DNA of 64,000 nt from Kuafuiihalomonas sp964473255 (GTDB lineage Bacteria > Myxococcota > Kuafuiibacteriia > Kuafuiibacteriales > Kuafuiibacteriaceae), in assembly GCA_964473255.1 (NCBI GenBank), contig CAYYOT010000005.1, forward strand, positions 1 through 64,000, in the 5' to 3' direction. This document shows positions 15,875 to 25,355 of the stretch, in pieces. The notes beneath the pieces are model-generated. The model did not search any database and had not been told where the DNA came from. It worked only from the letters and a program-made list of their open reading frames with translations. Made by a program: the position numbers and the translations under genes. How positions within the stretch are numbered: the first letter of the stretch is position 1; each line of letters starts with the position of its first letter.

Positions 15875-16875
15875 TCCACGACGCACGCATCACCTTGGCC
15901 CACGGCAACGGCGGCCGTCGCACCCGCGAGTTGATCGAAGAGGTCTTCGCCGCCGAACTCGACGACCCCGACCTCGACGTCACGACCGATGCCGCTCACC
16001 TGCCCCGTCTCGGGCCGGATCTCGCGGTATCCACCGATGGCTTCGTCGTGCAGCCTCTGGAGTTCCCCGGCGGATCGATCGGAACCCTGGCCGTGCACGG
16101 AACCGTCAACGACCTCGCGGTAGCCGGCGCCGAGCCTCGCTACCTCACGCTGGGGGCCATCATCGAAGAGGGACTCGAGACCGCCCAGCTCGTACGCATC
16201 GCCGCGAGCGCGGCCGCGAGCGCCCGCAGCTGTGGGGTGCGGATCGTTGCCGGCGACACGAAAGTCGTTCCCCGCGGCCACGGCGGCGGCCTCTATCTCA
16301 CCACGACCGGGATCGGCGTGGTGAGAGCGCCCCGTCTCGGTCGACCGCAAGTCCGTCCGGGCGACGTCATCCTCGTCAGCGGTCCGGTGGGTGACCACGG
16401 CGTGGCCGTCCTCCTCGCCCGCGACGACTTCGACCTGCGCGGCTCGGTCGCGTCCGACTGTGCGTCCGTCCTTGAGTTGGCTCGCGCCGCGTGGGTGCTC
16501 GACGGCGTGCGCTTCCTCCGCGACCCGACCCGGGGCGGCCTGGCCACGGTCGCTCACGAACTGGCCGCGGCGGCGTCCTGCACCGTGCTCCTGAATGAGG
16601 AGACCCTGCCCGTTCGTTCGTCGGTCCGGTCCTTCTGCGACATCCTGGGGTTCGATCCGCTGTACCTGGCGTGTGAGGGCCGCGTGGTCGCCGCGGTCGA
16701 TGCCGGCCAGGCGAACGGCCTCCTCGCAGCGTGGCGCGGGCTACCCGGCGGAGAAGAGACGGCCGTCATCGGGAGAGTGGAGACCGGCCCCGCGCGGGCG
16801 GAGCTCGCCACCGAGCTCGGTGGACTCCGTCTGTTGCCCGAACTGGAGGACGACCCTCTCCCTCGCATCTGCTGA
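15871..16875 (+). CDS. hypE: Hydrogenase maturation protein HypE (carbamoyl dehydratase)
   Basis: HypE dehydrates the HypF-transferred carbamoyl group on its C-terminal Cys to thiocyanate, supplying cyanide to the HypCD iron. The protein ends in PRIC, the invariant terminal motif with the reactive Cys. It has the AIR-synthase-like ATP fold: LAHGNGGRRT at the start, TDGFVVQPLEFPGG, VAGDTKVVPRG, and DPTRGGLATVAHEL. The GTG at 15871 overlaps the hypD stop (GTGA) and puts the family N-terminus in place, giving 334 residues, a normal length. The open frame runs further upstream through hypD but without homology. HypF, which would provide the carbamoyl group, must be encoded elsewhere. Confidence 0.96.
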   Translation: MIHDARITLAHGNGGRRTRELIEEVFAAELDDPDLDVTTDAAHLPRLGPDLAVSTDGFVVQPLEFPGGSIGTLAVHGTVNDLAVAGAEPRYLTLGAIIEEGLETAQLVRIAASAAASARSCGVRIVAGDTKVVPRGHGGGLYLTTTGIGVVRAPRLGRPQVRPGDVILVSGPVGDHGVAVLLARDDFDLRGSVASDCASVLELARAAWVLDGVRFLRDPTRGGLATVAHELAAAASCTVLLNEETLPVRSSVRSFCDILGFDPLYLACEGRVVAAVDAGQANGLLAAWRGLPGGEETAVIGRVETGPARAELATELGGLRLLPELEDDPLPRIC

Positions 16876-16907
16876 CTTTCGCGCTCATGCCCGCTATGGG
16901 CGAAGAC

Positions 16908-17570
16908 ATGTCGGCACGCACGATGCAGCTCAGCGACGACGTTCGCGACTATCTCCTGAAGGCGACGGGTCGCGAGTCCGACGCGCTCCGGGCCATTCGC
17001 GATGCGACGTCTTCGATGCGTGGCGCGGTCATGCTCACATCGCCTGAGCAGGCCCAGTTTCTCGGTCTACTCATCGAGCTCGTGTCCGCGCGTCGAGCAC
17101 TGGAGGTCGGCGTGTTCACGGGATACAGCGCCGCCGCCGTCGCCGAAGCGCTCCCCCCCGACGGGAAGCTGGTCGCCTGCGAGCTGAGCGAGGAGTATGC
17201 GTCCATCGCGCGGACTCATCTGGAAGCCCACGGCTTAGCCGACAAGGTCGACATCCTGGTAGGTCCGGCCGGGGCAACGCTCGGCGCTCTCATCGGTGCG
17301 GACGAGGCCGGGACTTTCGACTTCGCGTACGTCGACGCCGATAAGGAGAACTACGATCTCTACTTCGAGCGGTGTTTGGAGTTGGTTCGTCCCGGGGGAC
17401 TCATCGCCATCGACAACGTGCTTTGGGGGGGCTCGGTCGCCGACCCCGACGACCAGCGCGACACCACCCGGGCAATTCGGGCGCTCAACGAGAAGATCGG
17501 CCGCGATACGAGGGTTACCGTCAGCCTGGTCACCATCGGCGACGGCCTCTTGCTCTGCCGGAAGCGCTGA
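16908..17570 (+). CDS. SAM-dependent O-methyltransferase (family 3)
   Basis: This 220-residue class I methyltransferase resembles the caffeoyl-CoA O-methyltransferase group and transfers methyl from SAM to a catechol-type hydroxyl. Motifs are ALEVGVFTGYSAAAVAEALP (SAM-binding motif I), VACELSEEYASIAR (acidic residue for ribose), and FDFAYVDADKENYDLYFE. DADKENY is the metal-binding signature; PGGLIAIDNVLWGG follows. Three ATGs are available (16887, 16896, 16908). The last was chosen because GGCGAAG precedes it at good spacing and the family length fits. It follows hypE by 32 bases and may be read from the same promoter, though no functional link to hydrogenase is known. Confidence 0.88.
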   Translation: MSARTMQLSDDVRDYLLKATGRESDALRAIRDATSSMRGAVMLTSPEQAQFLGLLIELVSARRALEVGVFTGYSAAAVAEALPPDGKLVACELSEEYASIARTHLEAHGLADKVDILVGPAGATLGALIGADEAGTFDFAYVDADKENYDLYFERCLELVRPGGLIAIDNVLWGGSVADPDDQRDTTRAIRALNEKIGRDTRVTVSLVTIGDGLLLCRKR

Positions 17571-17575
17571 CGCCG

Positions 17576-18481
17576 TCAGAAGCGAAAGTAGACGTCGAGC
17601 TCGATAAACGGAACCTTCCCGGGAACCATGATGTTCACGAACGGAACGTTGAAGTTGCCGTAGCCGCCGCCGAGCATGAGGTTCGCGCGCTTCCAGGACA
17701 CGATGTAGCCGCCGGAGACGGCAAAGTCGCCGGCCACCGCCGCCTCCGTGGCACCGCCGCCTCTGACCTGGATTCGGTCTCCCTCGTCCGTGTTGAGATT
17801 GATGGTGAAGGCAGCCTGCGCGTCCTGATACATCAGGACGCGAACGCGGAGCCAGGCGGCGGTGCTACCGCTGAGCTGCCAGTAGAGGCTCGCGATTCCC
17901 TGGAGGTTGTTGGACACCGCAACCTGATCGAGGTCGCCGTCCCCGAACCGAGCAGCATCGGAAATGCCGATGGTGTTGCTCTCGGAACCTTCCTCGAAGG
18001 CCTCGTCGCCCGCCACCTGGACGACGGTGGCGATGAAGTTCGCCGAAAGCGATAGGCGGTCCGAGATGCCCCACGTCGCCGCCAGCTCGAAGGGCAAGAA
18101 CCACACGTTGGAGGCGGCGATGCTGTCGGTGAGCCGCTTCGTGTTCATGAGCGTTGCGCCGAACCCACCGGCCAACGAGAAGTGCTCGAACTTGAGCGGC
18201 TCTATCTTGACGTGCCCATTCGGCGCGGCGATCAGCCAGAGGAGAGGCTGGACGCCCACGTCCAACCACTCGAGCGCCCCGTACTCGAAAGTTCCCAGAC
18301 CGAACTGCCACTGACCCTCGTCGAGCGTGTACGCCGTGAAGGCCGTGATCTCCCTGGTCGAATGATCGGTTCGCAGCTCGCCGGCAACAGCCCTTGGCGC
18401 GGCAGCCATCAGAAGCGCGCTCAGAATGAGAAGGTCAAATCGTCGAGTTGACAAGACCCCGCCCCCAGATCGCATGCCCAC
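17576..18481 (-). CDS. Putative outer-membrane beta-barrel protein
   Basis: This is a secreted protein of up to 301 residues with a signal peptide (LLILSALLMAAAPRAVAG). The mature part alternates polar and hydrophobic residues as in transmembrane beta strands and ends in the aromatic C-terminus DVYFRF, as outer-membrane barrels commonly do. I do not recognise the family. Starts at 18481, 18475 or 18457 are possible; all overlap the 3' end of the upstream lipoprotein gene, so the two are probably co-transcribed. It converges with the methyltransferase gene, five bases away. Confidence 0.6.
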   Translation of the reverse strand: MGMRSGGGVLSTRRFDLLILSALLMAAAPRAVAGELRTDHSTREITAFTAYTLDEGQWQFGLGTFEYGALEWLDVGVQPLLWLIAAPNGHVKIEPLKFEHFSLAGGFGATLMNTKRLTDSIAASNVWFLPFELAATWGISDRLSLSANFIATVVQVAGDEAFEEGSESNTIGISDAARFGDGDLDQVAVSNNLQGIASLYWQLSGSTAAWLRVRVLMYQDAQAAFTINLNTDEGDRIQVRGGGATEAAVAGDFAVSGGYIVSWKRANLMLGGGYGNFNVPFVNIMVPGKVPFIELDVYFRF

Positions 18482-19248
18482 CGGCCAACCGCATCGATCA
18501 CTCCCAGTCGCTCTGTCCCGAGCTGGGCGACTCCGTCACCTGAAGTGGTAGAAAACCGAATCTGCACGTCGCCGGTTCCCGGTTCGAAGCGGATGTCGGC
18601 GATGCCGGCTCCCTGCACATCGCCCAGCCAGCGCGCGCCGAACTCCAGTCGAACCCAACCGCGGATGTCCCGGAACCGACGGAAGCGTTCCGGCGCCTCC
18701 ATGCGAAATGCTCCAGTGAGCTCGACGTCGTCGTCGCCGACCCGCACCGGACAGTCCTGTGCGAGGCCCCACACGACGGGACCGAAGCCGCGGAGCGTGA
18801 ATTCGGTGATCACCCGCAGCCGACCATCTCCGGGGCATCCGAGGTTCGCTTCGATCGTGCCCACCTTCGCCCCTTGACCGCCGCTCCCGAACTCCACCTC
18901 GCCTTCGCCGTCTTCGTCGAAGTCCGCAACCTCGGCGAAGTCGGAGAGAGCGCCCAGGATCCGCGCGAGCCCCAGGCACCGGATACAGCCCTCTTGGTCA
19001 GGGGGACAGCTGGTGAGACCCTCTTCCGTCCAGCCACAGAATTCGGCGTACTGGCCGACCTGTTCGACCGCGGCGTCGACGGCGTCCGCCCCCACCAGAT
19101 CGGACAATACGAGGGTGGGATTGTCGTAGGCGTCCCACACCACCTCGGTCGGCGGCGGGTCCTCGAAGTCCAGGTCGACGCCGCATGTCGTAAGGCAAAG
19201 CCCCAACACGGCGGTGGGCAACACCCTCAAGACTGTGGGATCCTTCAC
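18421..19248 (-). CDS. Putative lipoprotein of unknown function
   Basis: This 275-residue exported protein starts at GTG 19248 with a hydrophobic signal and the lipobox LTTC (Cys near residue 22). The mature part has four Cys in a cluster (CGWTEEGLTSCPPDQEGCIRC) likely to form disulfides, an acidic DFDEDGEGEVEFGSGG stretch, and otherwise beta-rich sequence. No family was recognised. It overlaps the start of the downstream barrel gene by 37-61 bases, suggesting the pair act together at the outer membrane. It is divergent from the BCCT transporter gene with 150 bases between starts. Confidence 0.6.
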   Translation of the reverse strand: MKDPTVLRVLPTAVLGLCLTTCGVDLDFEDPPPTEVVWDAYDNPTLVLSDLVGADAVDAAVEQVGQYAEFCGWTEEGLTSCPPDQEGCIRCLGLARILGALSDFAEVADFDEDGEGEVEFGSGGQGAKVGTIEANLGCPGDGRLRVITEFTLRGFGPVVWGLAQDCPVRVGDDDVELTGAFRMEAPERFRRFRDIRGWVRLEFGARWLGDVQGAGIADIRFEPGTGDVQIRFSTTSGDGVAQLGTERLGVIDAVGRWACDLGAGSCQLDDLTFSF

Positions 19249-19398
19249 GGGTACGTCCGTCTACTCTGGTCTCGGTTAAACCGGCAACCGGAGAGGTTCG
19301 GCGGTGAGGGTTGCCTCGACGGTCGCCCCCCGGCAGCGTGGCCTCGGGGCCCCCGAGTCGCCCGCCCGAACCGCCGCGCTCCCGCGCCCGAACGATCG

Positions 19399-20988
19399 AT
19401 GCAAAACCCCATATCTGAAACCAAACCCGCGACCCGCTGGCTCACCATCCATCCGCCGGTCTTCATTCCCTCCGTCGTGCTGCTCGTGGGTTTCATCGGC
19501 TTTGGAGTCTTGGCCACGGAGACGGCGGAAGCCACCCTGAAGCCCCTCCTGAACGCGGTCACGACGAACTTCGGTTGGCTCTACGTGGGCTCTGTCTCCG
19601 TCTTCATTGGCTTTGCGGTCTTCCTGGCCCTGAGCCCCTATGGACGGATCCGCTTGGGCACCGACGACGACCGCCCCCAGTTTTCCCTCCTCACCTGGTT
19701 TTCGATGCTCTTCAGCGCCGGCATGGGGATAGGGCTCGTGTTCTTCGGCGTCGCCGAGCCCATTCAGCACTATGCCCACCCTCCCTCGGGCGAGGGTCAA
19801 ACGCTGGCCGCAGCGCAAGCCGCTCTGCCGCTCACCCTCTTTCACTGGGGCATCCATGCCTGGGCCATCTACGTCGTCATGGGCCTCTCGATCGCCTACT
19901 TCTCGTTTCGATGCGGACTCCCCTTGGCCCTGCGGTCCTGTTTCGCCCCGCTCCTCGGAGACCGGATCCACGGGTGGATGGGCGATCTGATCGACATCGG
20001 TGCCGTCTTCGGAACGCTCTTCGGTCTGGCGACTTCCCTCGGACTGGGCGCGATGCAGGTCAGCGCCGGATTCCATCATCTCTTCGGAACCGAGCACTCG
20101 ACCCAGACCCAGTTGCTCCTGATCGCGTTCATCACTTTGGCGGCCACGATATCGCTCGTCTCCGGTGTCCATCGCGGCATTCGTCGTCTGAGCGAGCTCA
20201 ACCTCATCCTGGCTGGGCTTCTGCTGGTGTTCGTCTTCTTCAGTGGACCGACGCTCTTCATTCTCGACGCTGGGCTGCAAAACGTCGGTAGCTACGTCGC
20301 CGTCGTCTTTCAGCGAGGCCTGCAGCTCGGCCCGATGGATCCGGACGAGTCGGAGTGGATCCGGTCTTGGACGGTCTTCTATTGGGGCTGGTGGATCGCA
20401 TGGTCGCCCTTCGTCGGGATGTTCGTCGCTCGCATTTCCCGAGGACGAACGATCCGCGAGTTCGTCGCCGGCGTCCTCCTGGCACCGACCATCTTGACCT
20501 TCGTTTGGTTCTCCGTGTTCGGGGACACCGCGCTCTATCTGGAGCGCTTTACCGACGCCGACATCACCGCTGCCGTCGACGCGGATCTCTCGACCGCGAT
20601 CTACGTCGTCCTGGCCGAGCTGCCCTTGGGCAGCGTGACCGCTCTGCTCGCCGCGCTGGTGGTGTCGGTATTTTTCGTGACCTCGTCCGACTCGGCATCC
20701 TTCGTCGTCGACATGCTCACGTCGGGCGGGCATCCCAATCCACCGGTCTGGCAGCGCGTCTTCTGGGCCACGGCCGAAGGCGCATGCGCTGCCGTCTTGC
20801 TCTACGCCGGCGGCAAACAGGCGCTGACCGCGCTACAGGCAGCCGCGATCAGCATCGGTCTTCCTTTTTGCATCGTGCTGCTGGGCATGATCGCCAGCCT
20901 CCTGATCGCCCTACCCCGCGACTCCGCCGTCACTGCTCCTGGTAGCGCGGCAAAAGCCGGACCTGCTGCCCGTCTTGAATCCGACTGA
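19399..20988 (+). CDS. BCCT-family betaine/carnitine/choline transporter
   Basis: This is a secondary inner-membrane transporter of about 529 residues with 12 predicted helices. The conserved substrate-pocket helix is present as SAGMGIGLVFFGVAEPIQHY, and the BCCT signature as FYWGWWIAWSPFVGMFVARISRG. The unwound TM regions SSDSASFVVDMLTSGG also match. Members import glycine betaine, choline or carnitine with Na+ or H+, mostly for osmoprotection; the substrate cannot be fixed from sequence. The ATG at 19399 was chosen because helix 1 begins about 18 residues later; the open frame upstream has no homology. The 3' end overlaps the convergent RND adaptor gene by 59 bases. Confidence 0.92.
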   Translation: MQNPISETKPATRWLTIHPPVFIPSVVLLVGFIGFGVLATETAEATLKPLLNAVTTNFGWLYVGSVSVFIGFAVFLALSPYGRIRLGTDDDRPQFSLLTWFSMLFSAGMGIGLVFFGVAEPIQHYAHPPSGEGQTLAAAQAALPLTLFHWGIHAWAIYVVMGLSIAYFSFRCGLPLALRSCFAPLLGDRIHGWMGDLIDIGAVFGTLFGLATSLGLGAMQVSAGFHHLFGTEHSTQTQLLLIAFITLAATISLVSGVHRGIRRLSELNLILAGLLLVFVFFSGPTLFILDAGLQNVGSYVAVVFQRGLQLGPMDPDESEWIRSWTVFYWGWWIAWSPFVGMFVARISRGRTIREFVAGVLLAPTILTFVWFSVFGDTALYLERFTDADITAAVDADLSTAIYVVLAELPLGSVTALLAALVVSVFFVTSSDSASFVVDMLTSGGHPNPPVWQRVFWATAEGACAAVLLYAGGKQALTALQAAAISIGLPFCIVLLGMIASLLIALPRDSAVTAPGSAAKAGPAARLESD

Positions 20989-22027
20989 CTCCGGCGATCA
21001 CCAGCAGCTGCCCATCGTCGAGCCCCTCGGTTACCTCGAGGCCGAGCTCGGAAAACTCTCCGACCTCGACCGGCCGCCGCCTGACGATCCCGAGTTCGTC
21101 CTGCTGAGCCTCTACCACGAACACGATCGATCCGCCCCGGTCGGCCCGGACCGCGAAGGGCGGGACGAACACGCTCTCGGTGTCCCCCTGCTCGAAGCGG
21201 ATCGTCACCTCGGCCGCCATGCCGGGACGGAGCTGCGGTGGATTGTCGGCCAGGCGGATGGTCGCCGGAAAGGCCGCCGAGCCGCGGACGGTGGCGACAC
21301 CGACTTCCTCGACGACGCCGGCGAACGTCCGGCCCTTGATGGCGTCGAAGGAGACCTCGACCTTCTGGCCGCGGTTCACGCGGGAGATCAGGACTTCGGG
21401 GATTGAGACCTGCACTTCGGGATTGGAGCCCGCGGTAAGCATCACGATCTCCTGGCCGGCGGTGACGTTCTCGTTGACCTCGACGTCGACGCTCGCGATG
21501 GACCCCGACTCGGGCGCCAAAAGCCGCGTGTACTGCAGCTGTCGGCGGGCGAGCTGAAGCTGTTTCTGGGCGGAGTTGACGGAAGCTCGACCGCCCTCGG
21601 CCGCCGCCCTCGCCGAGTCGAGGTCGCTCTTGGTCGCGTTTTCACTCTCGTAAAGGGTCCGCGTGCGCTCGTAAGCGGCGCGGGCATTCCGCTCCTGCGC
21701 CTGGGCCTGGATGAGCGCGGCCCGGCTCTGCTCCACCTGAAGCTCGAAGTCCGATGGGTCGAGCTCGGCGATCAATTGACCCTTGTCAACCTGGTCACCG
21801 ACGCGGACGGGAAGGGCCGACACGGTGCCGCCGACCTTGAAGCTCAGGCGAGCCTCGGTGTCGGCCCGCGCTTCACCGGAAAAGACGCGGGCGCGCCCTC
21901 CTCCGGTGCTCAGGACCTCCATGTAGCGGACGGGCCGAATCACTTCGGCCGGCGGCTCCTCTTCGGTTTGACAGCTCGCGGCGAGCCAGACGCTGGGCAG
22001 AACGAGTAGGGCCTTCGACTTATACAT
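20930..22027 (-). CDS. RND efflux periplasmic adaptor (membrane fusion lipoprotein)
   Basis: This 365-residue adaptor links an RND pump to an outer-membrane channel. It has a signal peptide with the lipobox LAASC (Cys ~19). A lipoyl-like half-motif follows, VGGTVSALPVRVGDQVDKGQLIAELD, then a coiled-coil hairpin (~90-165) and the second lipoyl half, APESGSIASVDVEVNENVTAGQEI. A beta-barrel and membrane-proximal domain ends it (PPFAVRADRGGSIVFVV). The ATG at 22027 is preceded by a GAGG site and lies nine bases after the RND permease stop, so the two form an operon. No dedicated TolC is adjacent; the TolC-like gene at 57.4 kb belongs to a different cluster. Confidence 0.92.
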   Translation of the reverse strand: MYKSKALLVLPSVWLAASCQTEEEPPAEVIRPVRYMEVLSTGGGRARVFSGEARADTEARLSFKVGGTVSALPVRVGDQVDKGQLIAELDPSDFELQVEQSRAALIQAQAQERNARAAYERTRTLYESENATKSDLDSARAAAEGGRASVNSAQKQLQLARRQLQYTRLLAPESGSIASVDVEVNENVTAGQEIVMLTAGSNPEVQVSIPEVLISRVNRGQKVEVSFDAIKGRTFAGVVEEVGVATVRGSAAFPATIRLADNPPQLRPGMAAEVTIRFEQGDTESVFVPPFAVRADRGGSIVFVVEAQQDELGIVRRRPVEVGEFSELGLEVTEGLDDGQLLVIAGVSRIQDGQQVRLLPRYQEQ

Positions 22028-22036
22028 TGGGGGTCC

Positions 22037-25000
22037 TCAAGCGGTACGGCCCAGATCCGGCGGGATCGAGACGCGAAAGAAGATGCTGTACAGTACGGGA
22101 ACGACGCCGAGCGTGAGCACGGTCGCGAACGCGAGACCGAAGATGATGGCGATCGCCATCGGCTCCCACATCGGCCCCCCGCCTAGCCACAGCGGAATCA
22201 GTCCGCCGATCGTGGTGGCCGTCGTCAGCAGGATGGGGCGGAGCCGGCGGGTCGCCGCTTCGACGATCGCGACCGGAGGGTCCAGTCCGTTGTCGCGAAT
22301 CTCGAGGTCGATCCGCTCGATCAAAACGATCGCGTTGTTGATGACGATTCCAGCCAGGGAAATCACGCCGAGGAGCGTCATGAAGCCGAAATACGACCCG
22401 GTGCCCAGCAGGCCCAAGATGACGCCAACGAGCCCCAAGGGGATGGTCAAAAGGATGATGGCCGGCCGGCGAATGGAATTGAACTGACCGACCAGCAGCA
22501 AAACGATGATGAACATGGCGATCGGCAGCTTGGCGGTGATGGAGGCGTTGGCTTTGCCGGATGACTCGACTTCGCCGCCCAGCCCATACTTGTAACCCAC
22601 ACCCCACTGGGCTTGATTCGGTTTCAGCCAAGTTTCCTCGAACGCTTGGGCCACGGCGATGGGCGTCAGCGAGACTCCATCAGCCACGAATGCGCGCAGA
22701 GTTACCGTCTTGAGACCGTCGCGGCGGAGGATCTTGGCCGGTTGAAACTCTACCTCCACGTCGGCCACCTGCTTGAGAGGTACGGGTCGGCCGGTCGTTT
22801 GGGAGAAGATGTTGAGAGTCTCGAGCTTCCCGACATCTTGCCGGTCAGCCGCCGTAGAACGCAAGATGACCGGGATGAGGTCGTCTGACTCTCGATACTC
22901 GGTGGTTTCGATCCCGGACAACGCACCTTGCAGCGAAATCGCGACGTCCTCGTTGGTGAGCCCCGCCCGCCGCGCTCGGGCTTGATTGACGGCAACTTCG
23001 AGCTTCTTCGTGCGTTGACCCCAATCATCGCGAACGTTCTTCACCGGGTGGTTGGCGGTCAGCTCCTGACGAGCTTCATCGACGATGTCGAAGAGGAGGT
23101 CTTCGTCCTTGCCGGACAGACGGATTTCGATCGGGGCTTCGTTGGGGGGGCCCAAAGGCAGGAACTTGACGTCGACGACAGCATCGGGCGCGACCTCGAG
23201 CCCGACCTGCTCGATTTCCTGCATGAGGACGTTCAGATCGTCCCGTGTTGCATCCAGGCGTCCGTTGACCACGAGCATCGCGTACTCCGGCCGGGCGGGC
23301 TTGGGGTTGAACGAAAGGATGAAGCGAGGCGCGCTCTCGCCGATGAAGGTCATCCACGTCGTGATCAACTGGCCCCCATCAGCCGGACCAGCCTCCCGTT
23401 TTCCGCCCTGGCGATACTCGTCGAGCAGGGCTTCGATCCGCTCCGCGGCCGCCGCCGTCTGCCCGATGCGAGTGCCGACCGGAAGCTCGAGCTCGACGGT
23501 GAAGATGGGCTTGTCGTTGGGAGGAAAGAAGATCTGCGGGAGGTATCCGGCGAGGTTCATCACCCCAATGAAAATCGCCGCCACCACGCCGAGCGAAAGC
23601 CATCGAAAGCGCAGCCCCAGGGAGAGTGCCCGTCGATAGGCGGCGTAGAAACCTCCGCTGCGGTCATCGCTCGCGCCCTTCTTGGGGCGCAGGAGCGCAA
23701 CGGAGAGCAGGGGAATCATCGTCAAGGAGAGCAGCCAAGAACACAGCAGCGTGATGGTCACGACCTTGAACAGCGGGGCGGTATACTCGCCGGTGGTCGA
23801 CTCGGCCAAGAAGATGGGCAGAAAAGCGGCGGCGGTGGTGAGCGAAGAGGTCAAGAGCGGGACCCGGAGCTCTTTGGCCGAATCGAGAGCGGCTCGTCGG
23901 GCCGTCTTCCCCTCGTTCATCAGGACCATGATGGACTCCGACATGACGATCGAGTTGTCGACCAGCATGCCGAGAGCGATGATCAGAGAGGCCAACGACA
24001 TCTGATCCAGACCGATCCCGAACATCGACATGACGAGCAGGCTCGAAACGATAGCCATGGGGATCAAAGATGCGACGACGAAGCCGGTCCTCAAACCCAG
24101 ACTCACGAGCATGACTGCCAAGACGATGAGGACAGCCTGAAGCAGGTTGTTCGTGAATTCGGAGACCTTCTTGTTTACGAAATACGGCTGGAAGGCGACG
24201 AACTCGAATTCGAGGCCGATGGGATAGTACCCCTGCAGACGCGTGACCGTGGCCTGCACCGCGTCACCCATGTCGATGATGTTCCCGCCTTCGCGAAGAC
24301 TGAGAGCGAGACCCAGCGCAGGGACCCCGCTGGAACGCATGAAGGCCTCAGGTGGATCGGGGTAGCCTCGTTCGACGCTCGTGATGTCGCCGAGCTCCAG
24401 AAGGTCGGTCACCCCGGGCAGCTGAACGATCGTGCGCCGGAGGTCGTCGACGGAATCGAAGTTCCCCGTCGGCTCCAGGACGATTCGTTCCATGTCCTCA
24501 TCGATCGCGCCGCCGGGAATGATGATGTTTCGACTTTCGAGGAGCCCCACCAACTGCAGAGGAGACACGCCCATCTCGGCGAGCTGAGAGTCGTCGTACT
24601 CGACGAATACGCGTTCGTCCTGAAGACCGATGATCTCGACCTTGGCGACTTCGTCGATCAAGAGGAGCTCATCGCGAACATCTTTCGCTACGTCCTCGAG
24701 CTCGGCGTAGGAGTATCCATCTCCGGTCAGGGCGACGATCGTGCCGAAGACGTCGCCGTATTCGTCGTTGACGAAGGGGCCCTGAACGCCATCCGGGAGC
24801 TGTGGCCGCGCTGCGTCGACCTTTCGGCGCAGGCTGTCCCAGATGGGTCGCATCTCCGTGTAGGTCTCGAGGATGTTGACCGTGATCAGGGAGAATCCGG
24901 TCTTGGACTCGCTCTCGATGAAGTCGATCTCGGGCATCTCGCGAATCGCCTCTTCCAGTTTGTCTGTGACGAGCTCCTCCATGCGGCGCGGGCTGGCGCC

Positions 25001-25156
25001 GGGAAAGAAGGTCATGACGGTGGCGGCCCGGACGATGAACCCAGGGTCCTCGGCTCGGGGCAGCTCGAAGTAGGCCCCCACGCCCGCCAGCAGAATGATG
25101 ACGAGCGAGACGGCCGTGATTCGATTCTTGTCGATCGCGATTTCGGTGATGTTCAT
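22037..25156 (-). CDS. RND-family efflux permease (AcrB/HAE superfamily)
   Basis: This is a 1039-residue inner-membrane proton-driven pump, the usual length. It has an N-terminal TM, a large periplasmic porter/docking region (for example SRNIIIPGG and the LELGDITSVERGY segment), and the central helix bundle. The TM4 helix LIIALGMLVDNSIVMSESI aligns with the AcrB DD motif but reads Asp-Asn, which is common in uncharacterised RND groups. The second half repeats the pattern, with GVISLAGIVINNAIVLIERID. It is the first gene of the permease-adaptor operon. Efflux substrate is unknown. Its upstream region (25157-25355) is shared with the cytochrome operon on the other strand. Confidence 0.93.
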   Translation of the reverse strand: MNITEIAIDKNRITAVSLVIILLAGVGAYFELPRAEDPGFIVRAATVMTFFPGASPRRMEELVTDKLEEAIREMPEIDFIESESKTGFSLITVNILETYTEMRPIWDSLRRKVDAARPQLPDGVQGPFVNDEYGDVFGTIVALTGDGYSYAELEDVAKDVRDELLLIDEVAKVEIIGLQDERVFVEYDDSQLAEMGVSPLQLVGLLESRNIIIPGGAIDEDMERIVLEPTGNFDSVDDLRRTIVQLPGVTDLLELGDITSVERGYPDPPEAFMRSSGVPALGLALSLREGGNIIDMGDAVQATVTRLQGYYPIGLEFEFVAFQPYFVNKKVSEFTNNLLQAVLIVLAVMLVSLGLRTGFVVASLIPMAIVSSLLVMSMFGIGLDQMSLASLIIALGMLVDNSIVMSESIMVLMNEGKTARRAALDSAKELRVPLLTSSLTTAAAFLPIFLAESTTGEYTAPLFKVVTITLLCSWLLSLTMIPLLSVALLRPKKGASDDRSGGFYAAYRRALSLGLRFRWLSLGVVAAIFIGVMNLAGYLPQIFFPPNDKPIFTVELELPVGTRIGQTAAAAERIEALLDEYRQGGKREAGPADGGQLITTWMTFIGESAPRFILSFNPKPARPEYAMLVVNGRLDATRDDLNVLMQEIEQVGLEVAPDAVVDVKFLPLGPPNEAPIEIRLSGKDEDLLFDIVDEARQELTANHPVKNVRDDWGQRTKKLEVAVNQARARRAGLTNEDVAISLQGALSGIETTEYRESDDLIPVILRSTAADRQDVGKLETLNIFSQTTGRPVPLKQVADVEVEFQPAKILRRDGLKTVTLRAFVADGVSLTPIAVAQAFEETWLKPNQAQWGVGYKYGLGGEVESSGKANASITAKLPIAMFIIVLLLVGQFNSIRRPAIILLTIPLGLVGVILGLLGTGSYFGFMTLLGVISLAGIVINNAIVLIERIDLEIRDNGLDPPVAIVEAATRRLRPILLTTATTIGGLIPLWLGGGPMWEPMAIAIIFGLAFATVLTLGVVPVLYSIFFRVSIPPDLGRTA

Positions 25157-25324
25157 CGGCAGGCCTGGCCGCGGCGGAAGCTAGCATGAGGTCTCCGCCA
25201 CCGCCGCTGAGTCGTTTCCAGCCAGCTACACCGCCCTGACCCTTCCGTCCGATCGCGGTAACACCCAAACCGCCCATGGCGACGGTATGGTATGCAAAGG
25301 GCCCGTTCTTCTTGACGAACTCAC

Positions 25325-25339
25325 CGGCACGCCCTTTGC
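25325..25339 (+). promoter_or_regulatory. Sigma-54 (-24/-12) promoter of the multihaem cytochrome operon
   Basis: CGGCACG-CCCT-TTGC matches the sigma-54 consensus TGGCACG-N4-TTGC at all defined bases but the first. It ends 16 bases before the ATG at 25356, exactly as the hypC element ends 16 bases before its ATG. The implied leader is again about five bases. The position also argues against the more upstream ATG-like start at 25287. Confidence 0.75.
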
Positions 25340-25355
25340 GCAGGCGCTCGTCACC

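Noticed and set aside
19276..20733. A 485-codon minus-strand frame opposite the BCCT gene
   Set aside because: Low-complexity charged translation with no recognisable motif; the plus strand encodes clear BCCT signatures.
22928..25189. A 753-codon open frame on the plus strand antisense to the RND permease
   Set aside because: It is a high-GC shadow of the permease gene: composition is Arg/Glu/Asp/Gly-rich, with no domain, and the minus-strand frame has full RND homology.
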